A stretch of 64,000 nucleotides of DNA from Symsagittifera roscoffensis (lineage: Eukaryota; Xenacoelomorpha; Acoela; Convolutidae): positions 40,347,676 through 40,411,675 of the forward strand of contig NC_087062.1 of NCBI RefSeq assembly GCF_963678635.1, written 5' to 3'. The position numbers were made by a program, and so were the translations under genes. The notes beneath the pieces are model-generated. The model was not told where the DNA came from. It did not search any database and saw only the letters and a program-made list of their open reading frames with translations. This document shows, piece after piece, positions 37,109 to 49,100 of this stretch (within the stretch, counting starts at the first letter, position 1; every line of letters begins with the position of its first letter).

Positions 37109-40100
37109 ATGGATCCAGTTAAGCGAAAAGTGACGGCACCAACAGGAGCTGATGCTGGGAAACGGTTCAAAGCTGATGTTACAGTTGCGCCTTCTCGTTT
37201 TGAAGAAGAGTTAGCGAAGTTAGCGCCAGATGAAGTTGTAGCTGATGTTCAAGCTTCTTCACAAGAAAGTAGATGGCCGCGTCCTTCAGTACCCAAAGGC
37301 TTAATAGAGGTAAGATTCAGTTAATTTTGTGGTGTTTATGACTTATTGGGAAAAATTTGATTTTTTTTTCGCTTTGAAGGGGAATCTGCTATTCCAACAA
37401 TATGACGTGGACGTGTACACTGATGAGAGAAATGAGTTCTTCGGATCGCAGAATCAAAATAAGAGTGCGGTCGTCAGACTTTTTGGAATAACGGCCTCAG
37501 AAAACTCAGTGTGTTGTCATGTTCATGGCTTCCGTGCCTATTTTCATGTACCAGCACCACCTGGCTTCAATCCAGGTGATTGCGACACTTTTAGGCATGT
37601 TCTCAATGATGCTGTCATCCGCGACATGAGGTCAAACAAGGACAATGTAACTCAAGCTGTAGTTTCAGTCGAAACTTGTACAAAGCAGAGCATCTACACT
37701 TTTCACGGCAACAAAAAGAGCCAGTTTCTAAAGATAACTGTAGCTTTGCCCAAGTTTGTTGCACCTGCTAAAAGAATACTGGAAAATGGATTCGAATGCC
37801 CTCCCAAATACAAAATTCATTCATATCAGCCGTATGAAGCAGATGTGAACTTTGAAGTTCGATTTATGGTAGATAATAAGATTCCAGGATGTAATTGGGT
37901 TGAACTACCAACTAAAAAGTATAAAAGCCGCGTTGGTAATAAGAAACAAACGAATTGTCAGATTGAAATTGATGTAAACTACACCGATATCATTTCTCAC
38001 TCGCCAGAAGGTGCGATGGATTCTATCGGACCTCTGAGAATTCTCTCATTTGACATTGAGTGCTCAAACAGGAAGGGTATTTTCCCGGAACCAGAACATG
38101 ACCCAGTGATTCAAATTGCCAACATGGTTACACGGTGAGGATCGAAATTGCTTTTTTTCATGCATTAGTGAACCTGAAAAAAATATAAATTTGCAAAAAG
38201 TATTCAAATGTGAGCATTTTCTTTACATTTTAGTTACGGTGAGTCCACGCCGTTCGTGCGAAACGTGTTTACTCTTGGGTCGTGCGCTCCTGTTGCTGGA
38301 TCTCAAGTTGTTGCTTGCAAAAACGAACAAGAACTACTGTCTAAATGGAACCAGTTTTTGTCGAAAATTGATCCAGACATCATCACCGGATATAATATGA
38401 CTAACTTCGACTTTCCTTACTTGGTTAATAGAGCAAAGCATTTGAAAGTGGATGGTTTTTCGCTGTTGGGAAGAGTGCTAGGTGAAAGAAGTGTGGTGAA
38501 AGATCTAAACTTCCAGTCAAAGCAGTTGGGGAAGCGCGAGAACAAGTTTGTGGAAATATTAGGAAGAGTTCAGTTCGACTTGCTACCAGTTATTCAGCGA
38601 GATTACAAACTGAGGTATAACTTTCTGTTCGTATATTCAGAAAATATAGCCTTTGCTCAGTTGAAAAGGATGGTGATATGAAAACCTATTTGGATTCTGT
38701 TCAAGACCTGGAATGAGAAAAAGTTGGAATCTTAAACCTCAGTTTTTCAATTAAAAAATACCAGGTGACTTGAATGGTGTCGTGTTAAATTTAAATCTGT
38801 TTGCACGAAGCGTAGTGGGATGCTACAAGCCATTTTACCCCAGCCTACGAAAATATTAGTGCTCCCCATTTTGGTGTCAAATGATCTTTTTCTCGTTAAA
38901 TACAAATATGGAGGCTAGCATGATTAGACTCTATTATATATTTAAATGCGGGCTTAACAATCCTGTCATGTTTAAACTTTTTCAATGTATAATTTTTGCA
39001 TGTTAAACGAAAAAATCTATGCACGTTTAAGCTATATCGTACATATATTTTTTTCGATTTTCCAGTTTGATTTCAAGGATTATTTCATTAAATTTGAAAT
39101 TGGCGACCCAATATTGGGATGCTGTCAGGGTTTCCTCAGGGATTGCGAGTAATTTTGCCTCCAAATTTGAACTCCTAAATCCTTTTAGTTTACGAGATAC
39201 GACAATTTTTTCAAAAGTTTTTAGAAAATTGATAAAAAATAATCACAAACATCGAAATTCTCAACCCTGTAGTTAGGAGCTGTCAGGGTACTTTCAGGAA
39301 TTTCAAGTCTTGCCTTGAAATATGACTGCTCTAATCGTTTTAGTTTTCAAGATAAGGCGTGTTTTTTGATTTCGTATCGTGTTTTTTTAGTATCGGAGAT
39401 TTGACGTTTTTTATGTCATTTTGAAACTTTTCAAAGAACTTAGATTTACAAAACTACACAGTTTTACAGTTTTTGAAAATTTGAATTAAAAAAATTTTGA
39501 ATCAAAAACAATCTTACAAAATTTGTAATCACCAACCTTGTAATTGGATGCCTTCAGAGCACACTCAAAGGATGCAGATCTTATGAGTTCCTAAAAAGAG
39601 TTCCTAAAAATCTATGAGTTCCTGAAAATTCGAAGCACTGGAGGTGCGTTACACGCTAGTTGTACTCAAATCTGGCTATATCAAATTAACTTAACTCAAA
39701 TTAAATTTGATTTTTTAAGAAAAAATCAATAGTTTGTTTCCCCGGTTTCTGAAGTTCAGATAATCTTCTCAAATGGTCTCTTGGCTATTTTTTTAACTGT
39801 TGCGAGAGCAACTGAAGTTTGCAATCGACTAATATTTTTCCCGTGAACTACTTGAAACACAGGCATCATCTTTTGGAGGCCTCTTAAAGAAATCATCTCC
39901 CGTAGGCCTCGATTAGAAATTAGATCAAACCGGTGTTTTTTGAGGAATATTGCTTTTAAATACCTGGTGTATCTACACAAGCAGGCTAGCGTTATAATAC
40001 GAATCCGCTTTTGTTTTTTCGAAAAATCAAATCACATAAAACAGTGTTCAATTTGGTTAATTTTTGGTGCATAGTATAGGCAATTTAGTAGCATGTTTCA

Positions 40101-43100
40101 ATTTCACTCGTTTTTTCTTGTTGACTACTGTTTACCCTTGCGATTTGCAAGGGTATTGCAATCGGGTACTAGACTTTGTTTCCCCGTAAATAACTTTGTT
40201 CACTGGATCTCCAATTTTACAAGATCTCCAGTTCCACCCAAGTTGCACTTTTAACAGCTCTATTTTTTGGTCTAGAGTTACTATGCGTAGAGTTAGTGAT
40301 ATAAATACTAAGTCCACAGCTGGGAAAGTATTTAGGTAAAATTTGATGTTTTTGTTGAGCTAATTGATTCGGTCCCAATATTTGTCGGCTTGTTTGCCGG
40401 GTGTTTATTTTAATGATCTATTCAATTATTTATTCGATTCAATTTAGACGAACGTAGTTATATTTCATGGATTTTTTGTTTCTATACTCGCTAAAAAATC
40501 AAGTTGGAAAATAAGAAATTTTAAAGCGATTTGCTTGAATTTTTTTTCAATATCTTTCTTTTTGTTTTGAATGCTTGATTTTTGTGTGCTGATTTTTTTT
40601 GTGCCGAGTGTGTGGAGTAAGCTTAAAAGAGCTAGTAGTCATTTTTCTTAGGGCAACTTCTTTTTAATCCATTCAAGGTGATGGGACAGCGTATTGTTTT
40701 ACCTTCAAAAATTTTTCCGTTTTAAAATTTTCTGTAAAGTTTTTTTTCGGCGATTTTGACTTAACTGCTTTTCTACGAATGTTTTTTGAAATTCAATCAA
40801 CAAAGTGATTGAATCGGCTTTTTTTAGATTTTATCGGCTTTAAGTTTTTTGCAAAGTGAAATTTTTGGCTATTTTAGATTACTCTATCTTGAAGGATTTT
40901 TGAAGTTGTTTTTGCATTTTTGATTGTCTTTTTATTTGATTTTAATCATACTCATTTGTCTTAATTTTTGTATCGCATGTGGTCAAACTTTTTTTTCTGC
41001 TGTAAGTTTAGTTTCCGAATTGGGTCTTGCTTTCACTACATATAAAGCTATTTTGGACACATAATGAGCAGTACATTTCGGTTGATTTCCAGCTTATTGG
41101 CTGGCGGTTTTAGTATAGTCGGCTGGTCTACCTAATATATTGTTTCCTACAAATTTCCGGTTTTGTTTTAAAGATCAATAAAACTCTAGCTCCATATTTT
41201 CGATTGCTCAAAATTAACCCCACTACGCCCTCATGAAAAAAAAACAAGAAAAATTTAACTTCTAGTTTCTTAAAACTTTGTTTTTCTAGTTCCTTTTCAA
41301 TTTTTTCTGCGCTCGAAGTCTTCGAAGCTACTTCTGCAGGGTCATGCTGACTTAATCCTATACTTCTGTATCGCAAGTGGCACGAAGCTCAGCTTCGCAT
41401 CTGTGTTTAACATTCAAATGTCTAGCGTACTTGCTTAGAATGAACTTATATCGAGGCTTACGAAAATTTAAATTTTGGTAGACCTAGTTTTTCCAAATTT
41501 TTTCGGCTTATGTTTTGTTAGTTTGGTATCACAAGTGATGCGAAGTGACCCCGAAAATTTTTTACACTGAGGGTACTTACCAACTTTGAGTTTAAACTTT
41601 TGTTCTCAGGTTCTCAAGACATGATTTTTTTCGGCGCAACTGTTTTTTTACACAAGACAATTTGATATCTTAAACATGAATTGCATTCAAGACAAATCAT
41701 GACGTGAAAATTTTGGTAGATGTAGTTCTTTGTTGATCGTTTTAAGCAAACTTTCGACTTTGACTTCCGCTTAGTTTAGTTTTGGCTCGCTTATCATGCT
41801 ATGTTTATGATGTATCACATGTGGTGCGAAGCTCCGCCACTCCGCATGTGTGTAAGATTTCAGTTCTTTAATTATGGTCAAATGAAGCATTTGTTATTGA
41901 AATATCGAAACCTGATTTTTTCATATGCAGTTGTTAATAATAAAATTTCAAAAAAGTAACTTTTCAGATCCTACACGCTGAATTCAGTGTCATTCTACTT
42001 CCTATCTGAGCAAAAGGAAGATGTTGACCACGGAATCATCACAACACTCCAGAATGGAGACGAACAGACCAGACGGAGACTGGCTGTGTACTGCCTGAAG
42101 GACGCCTTCTTGCCTCTAAGACTGCTGGACAAGTTGATGAGTCTTGTGAACTACATGGAGATGGCCCGCGTGACTGGGGTTCCCCTCAATTATCTGCTAT
42201 TTAGAGGACAGCAGATCAAGGTAATGAAATTGAGGAACATATTTAGATTTTTTAAAAGTGAACCTCAATTTGTTTATACGCAGCAGATTTCCACGGTTTT
42301 TAAAAAGATTCGACATAGTTAAACTTCGTGCGCTCTCGGGTAAACAGGATCTCCTTTTCCTGATTTTGCAGGCGACGTAGCAAGATTGACAGGTTTAGTG
42401 GAGGTCTTCATTTTTTATTACAAGTCACTTCATTGGGGCATAGGTTAGGTTGGAAAACATCAGGAAATCAAAATCATAGCATGCTACATTACCATCGTTT
42501 TGGTCAGATTGAATTGGACATCCCAGCTGTTTTTCAGGTTATTTCTCAGCTGTTGAGAAAGTGTGTGGAACACGACATGCTGATTCCCACTGTGAAGAGT
42601 GAGCCTTCGGATGAGTTCACGGGGGCGACTGTTATTGAGCCAGACAAGGGATACTACGATCTACCAATCACCACTCTCGATTTCTCCTCTCTATATCCCT
42701 CTATCATGATGGCACACAATCTCTGCTACAGTACTTTGATTAAGCAGCACCACATCAAGGCAAGAAGCTTTTTTAAACTGTATGTGACCGATTCGGGAGG
42801 TAAATAAAAAGTGTGATTTTGATATCACATGGAATGGCGCGGTGAACTTAGTTTTCAGATGAAAACATGATTTTTCAAATAAATTGTTTCTGAGGCGTGA
42901 ACCATTAGTATTCGTGAACAATAGGACTTCATTTTCAGGAGTATAATTTGTCGCCAGAAGATTACATCAAAACCCCAACTGGGGATATGTTTGTGAAGAC
43001 TACAGTCTGCAAAGGACTTCTTCCCGAGATCTTGGAGAGTCTTCTGGCTGCGCGAAAGAAAGCGAAGACTGACCTAAAAAATGAGACTGACCCTTTCAAG

Positions 43101-46100
43101 AAGAAAGTGTTGGACGGACGACAGTTGGCGTTGAAGATCAGTGCGAACTCAGTGTATGGGTTTACGGGTGCACAGGTGGGCAAGCTGCCCTGTCTGGAGA
43201 TATCTGGAAGTGTGACTGCGTTTGGACGAATGATGATTGACCAGACTAAGAAAGTGGTCGAGGAGACATACACTATTGCTAATGGGTTAGTAAATTATGT
43301 GAAATATGTCGATATTTCCTAGGATCTAAATTAAGTTTTAATATCATTGAAAGAATGTTTTTATGGCTCTCACGCTCCATAGTTTTTTCTGCTGTAGGCG
43401 TTTTTGCATCATAAATTGATTAAGTATGCTTTGCATAACTTGTATGTATTTTATCCTATCCTCATGAATGTTCAAGCAGAGTTTTCAGGCTTGAATGTTG
43501 ATTTATAACTCGAATATTTATTAGTTTCGTTAGTAGCTTTTAGTTTTACGCACACAATCAGCGTTGCTAAAGCAAATTCATTTTGTTTCCGGTGTGACAT
43601 GAAAGTTGTCTTCCCGTTGTCGTATAGCCTCATTGATATTCAAGAAACACCGATATTTTACATTGCAGCTCAAATTGCGACTGAAAGGGCTTCAGTTACC
43701 TTGCCTAATGTCTTTTTCACCATTCAAGAAGTTTCATAAAGGTACCTGATTTAGCGTGAAAAAAAAAACAGAATCGTTAGAAACCCGCCTCATGCCTGAT
43801 TCTTGGTTTTCAAAACAATAATTTTAAAAGTCATGAAAGTTTTTTCACGTCTTGAAATTCATATTAATGCGTTCTCCGTGCGTTTTTAAAGCCCATTTCG
43901 AAAATTTGTTGGCGTTACTGGACCAAAATGTTTTTTTTTGCTAATTAAAGTTGTTCGGTTTTTGTTTGTTTGTTTTTCTATCAGGAAAAGTAAAAGATAT
44001 TTTTCTCGCTCGTATATATGGACTATTTGAGGTTCGAAAGTGGAATATAATTTTCAGATTTCCCAGCGGAATAAAAACTGGAGTTTTTGATTTCCATAAT
44101 GATAAAAGCATTAAGCATGTTCAATCGTTGAATCTTGCAGAAGTTCAAATGAATGTTTATAAACTGATTCATGGTTCAAATTCGAAGATGATATTTTCAA
44201 AAATAACTTGAATAACCGGCGCTCCAGCTCCATAGCACTTTGTGCTATAGGCATTGTTGCAGCTAATAATGATTAGTGCTTTAAGCGTTGCCAAGGTGTT
44301 CAACCACTGAATCTTGCGGAAGTCCAAATAAAGTTTTTAGACCTGATTATTGTTCAAACTCCAAGATGAGTTTTTCAATAATAACTTGAATCACTAGCTC
44401 TCCAGCTCCATAGCACTTTGTGCGATAGGCGTTTTTGTAGCCAATAATGATAGGAGCATTAAGCATTGCCAAGGTGTTCAATCACTGAATCTTGCGGAAG
44501 CTCAAATAAAGTTTATAGACCTGATTATTGTTCAAACAAAGGTGATTTTTTCAATAATAACTTGAATCACTGGATCTCCAGCTCCATAGCACTTTGTGCG
44601 CTAGGCGTTTTGGTAGCCAATAATGATAGGAGCATTAAGCATTGCCAAGGTGTTCAATCACTGAATCTTGCGGAAGCTCAAATAAAGTTTTTAGACCTGA
44701 TTATTGTTCAAACTCCAAGATGATTTTTTCAATAATAACTTGAATCACTGGCTCTCCAGCTCCATAGCACTTTGTGCTATAGGCGTTTTTGTAGCCAATA
44801 ATGATAAGAGCTTTAAGCATTGGCAAGGTTTTCAATCACTGAATCTTGCGGAAGTTCAAAAAAAGTTTTTAGACCTGATTATTGTTCAAACTCCAAGATG
44901 ATATTTTCTATTGTAACTTAAAACACTGGCTCTCCAGCTCCATAGCACTTTGTGCTATAGGCGTTTTTTCAGCCAATATTGATTAGAGCATTAAGCATTG
45001 CCAAGGTGTTCAATCACTGAATCTTGCGGAAGCTCAAATAAAGTTTTCAAACCTGATTATTGTTCAAACTCCAAGATGATTTTTTCATTAATAACTTGAA
45101 TCACTGGCTCTCCAGCTCCATAGCACTTTGTGCTATAGGCGTTTTTGTAGCCAATAATGATAAGAGCTTTAAGCATTGGCAAGGTTTTCAATCACTGAAT
45201 CTTGCGGAAGTTCAAATAAAGTTTTTAGACCTGATTATTGTTCAAACTCCAAGATGATTTTTTCAATAATAACTTGAATCACTGGCTCTCCAGCTCCATA
45301 GCACTTTGTGCTATAGGCGTTTTTGTAGCCAATAATGATAGGAGCATTAAGCATTGCCAAGGTGTTCAATCACTGAATCTTGCGGAAGCTCAAATAAAGT
45401 TTTTAGACCTGATTATTGTTCAAACTCCAAGATGATTTTTTCAATAATAACTTGAATCACTGGCTCTCCAGCTCCATAGAACTTTGTGCTATAGGCGTTT
45501 TTGTAGCCAATAATGATAAGAGCTTTAAGCATTAGCAAGGTTTTCAATCACTGAATCTTGCGGAAGTTCAAAAAAAGTTTTTAGACCTGATTATTGTTCA
45601 AACTCCAAGATGATTTTTTCAATATTAACTTGAATCACTGGCTCTCCAGCTCCATAGCACTTTGTGCTATAGGCGTTTTTGTAGCCAATAATGATAAGAG
45701 CATTAAGCATTGCCAAGGTGTTCAATCACTGAATCTTGCAGAAGCTCAAATAAAGTTTTCAAACCTGATTATTGTTCAAACTCCAAGATGATTTTTTCAT
45801 TAATAACTTGAATCACTGGCTCTCCAGCTCCATAGCACTTTGTGCTATAGGCGTTTTTGTAGCCAATAATGATAAGAGCTTTAAGCATTGGCAAGGTTTT
45901 CAATCACTGAATCTTGCGGAAGTTCAAATAAAGTTTTTAGACCTGATTATTGTTCAAACTCCAAGATGATATTTTCTATTATAACTTAAAACACTGGCTC
46001 TCCAGCTCCATAGCACTTTGTGCTATAGGCGTTTTTTTCAGCCAATATTGATTAGAGCATTAAGCATTGCCAAGGTGTTCAATCACTGAATCTTGCGGAA

Positions 46101-49100
46101 GCTCAAATAAAGTTTTTAGACCTGATTATTGTTCAAACTCCAAGATGATTTTTTCAATAATAACTTGAATCACTGGCTCTCCAGCTCCATAGCACTTTGT
46201 GCTATAGGCGCTTTTGTAGCCAATAATGATAAGAGTTTTAAGCATTGGCAAGGTTTTCAATCACTGAATCTTGCGGAAGTTCAAATAAAGTTTTTAGACC
46301 TGATTATTGTTCAAACTCCAAGATGATATTTTCTATTATAACTTAAAACACTGGCTCTCCAGCTCCATAGCACTTTGTGCTATAGGCGTTTTTGTAGCCA
46401 ATAATGATAAGAGCATTAAGCATTGCCAAGGTGTTCAATCACTGAATCTTGCGGAAGTTCAAATAAAGTTTTTAGACCTGATTTTTGTTCAAACTCCAAG
46501 ATGATTTTTTCAATAATAACTTGAATCACTGGCTCTCCAGCTCCATAGCACTTTGTGCTATAGGCGTTTTTGTAGCCAATAATGATAGGAGCATTATGCA
46601 TTGCCAAGGTGTTCAATCACTGAATCTTGCAGAATTTCAAATAAAGTTTTCACACCTGATTTTTGTTCAAACTCCAAGATGATTTTTTCAATAATAACTC
46701 GAATCACTGCCTCTCCAGCTCCATAGAACTTTTTGCTATAGGCGTTTTTGTAGCCAATAGTGATAAGAGCTTTAAGCATTGGCAAGGTTTTCAATCACTG
46801 AATCTTGCGGAAGTTCAAATAAAGTTTTTAGAACTGATTATTGTTCAAACTCCAAGATGATTTTTTCAATAATAACTTGAATCACTGGCTCTCCAGCTCT
46901 ACAGCACTTTGTGCTATAGGCGTTTTTGTAGCCAATAATGAAAAGAGCATTAAGCATTGCCAAGGTGTTCTATCACTGAATCTTGCGGAAGCTCTAATAA
47001 AGTTTTTAGACCTGATTATTGTTCAAACTCCAAGATGATTTTTTCAATAATAACTTGAATCACTGGCTCTCCAGCTCCATAGCACTTTGTGCTATAGGCG
47101 TTTTTGTAGCCAATAATGATAGGAGCATTAAGAATTGCCAAGGTATTCAATCACTGAATTTCGCAGAATTTCAAATAAAGTTGTCAAACCTGATTATTGT
47201 TTAAACTCCAAGATGATTTTTTCGATAATAACTTGAATCACTGGCTCTCCAGCTCCGTAGAACTTTGTGCTATAGGCGTTTTTGTAGCCAATAGTGATAA
47301 GAGCATTAAGTATTGGCAAGGTTTTCAATCACTGAATCTTGCGGAAGTTCAAATAAAGTTTTAGGACCTGATTATTAAAGTATTAGGACCTGATTATTGT
47401 TCAAACTCCAAGATGATTTTTTCAATAATAACTTAAATCACTGGCTCTCCAGCTCCATAGCACTTTGTGCGACAGGCGTTTTTGTAGCCAATAATGATAA
47501 GTGATAAGAGCATTAAGCATTGCCAAGATGTTCAATCACTGAATCTTGCAGAAGCTCAAATAAAGTTTTCAAACCTGATTATTGTTCAAACTCCAAGATG
47601 ATTCCTTCAATAATAACTTGAATCACTGGCTCTCCAGCTCCATAGCACTTTGTGCTATAGGCGTTTTTGTAGCCAATAATGATAAGAGCATTAAGCATTG
47701 GCAAGGTTTTCAATCACTGAATCTTGCGGAAGTTCAAATAAAGTTTTTAGACCTGATTATTGTTCACTCCAAGATGATTTTTTCAATAATAACTCGAATC
47801 ACTGCCTCTCCAGCTCCATAGAACTTTTTGCTATAGGCGTTTTTGTAGCCAATAGTGATAAGAGCTTTAAGCATTGGCAAGGTTTTCAATCACTGAATCT
47901 TGCGGAAGTTCAAATAAAGTTTTTAGACCTGATTATTGTTCACTCCAAGATGATTTTTTCAATAATAACTCGAATCACTGGCTCTCCAGCTCCATAGCAC
48001 TTTGTGCTATAGGCGTTTTTGTAGCCAATAATGATAGGAGCATTAAGAATTGCCAAGGTATTCAATCACTGAATCTCGCAGAATTTCAAATAAAGTTGTC
48101 AAACCTGATTATTGTTTAAACTCCAAGATGATTTTTTCGATAATAACTTGAATCACTGGCTCTCCAGCTCCGTAGAACTTTGTGCTATAGGCGTTTTTGT
48201 AGCCAATAGTGATAAGAGCATTAAGTATTGGCAAGGTTTTCAATCACTGAATCTTGCGGAAGTTCAAATAAAGTTTTAGGACCTGATTATTAAAGTATTA
48301 GGACCTGATTATTGTTCAAACTCCAAGATGATTTTTTCAATAATAACTTAAATCACTGGCTCTCCAGCTCCATAGCACTTTGTGCGACAGGCGTTTTTGT
48401 AGCCAATAATGATAAGTGATAAGAGCATTAAGCATTGCCAAGATGTTCAATCACTGAATCTTGCAGAAGCTCAAATAAAGTTTTCAAACCTGATTATTGT
48501 TCAAACTCCAAGATGATTCCTTCAATAATAACTTGAATCACTGGCTCTCCAGCTCCATAGCACTTTGTGCTATAGGCGTTTTTGTAGCCAATAATGATAA
48601 GAGCATTAAGCATTGGCAAGGTTTTCAATCACTGAATCTTGCGGAAGTTCAAATAAAGTTTTTAGACCTGATTATTGTTCACTCCAAGATGATTTTTTCA
48701 ATAATAACTCGAATCACTGCCTCTCCAGCTCCATAGAACTTTTTGCTATAGGCGTTTTTGTAGCCAATAGTGATAAGAGCTTTAAGCATTGGCAAGGTTT
48801 TCAATCACTGAATCTTGCGGAAGTTCAAATAAAGTTTTTAGAACTGATTATTGTTCAAACTCCAAGATGATTTTTTCAATAATAACTTGAATCACTGGCT
48901 CTCCAGCTCTACAGCACTTTGTGCTATAGGCGTTTTTGTAGCCAATAATGAAAAGAGCATTAAGCATTGCCAAGGTGTTCTATCACTGAATCTTGCGGAA
49001 GCTCTAATAAAGTTTTTAGACCTGATTATTGTTCAAACTCCAAGATGATTTTTTCAATAATAACTTGAATCACTGGCTCTCCAGCTCCATAGCACTTTGT

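Noticed and set aside
42760-42799. Extension of POLD1 exon 5 to the GTAAAT donor at 42,800
   Set aside because: It adds 40 bases, shifts phase and creates a stop at once in the next exon; the GC donor keeps the conserved protein intact.
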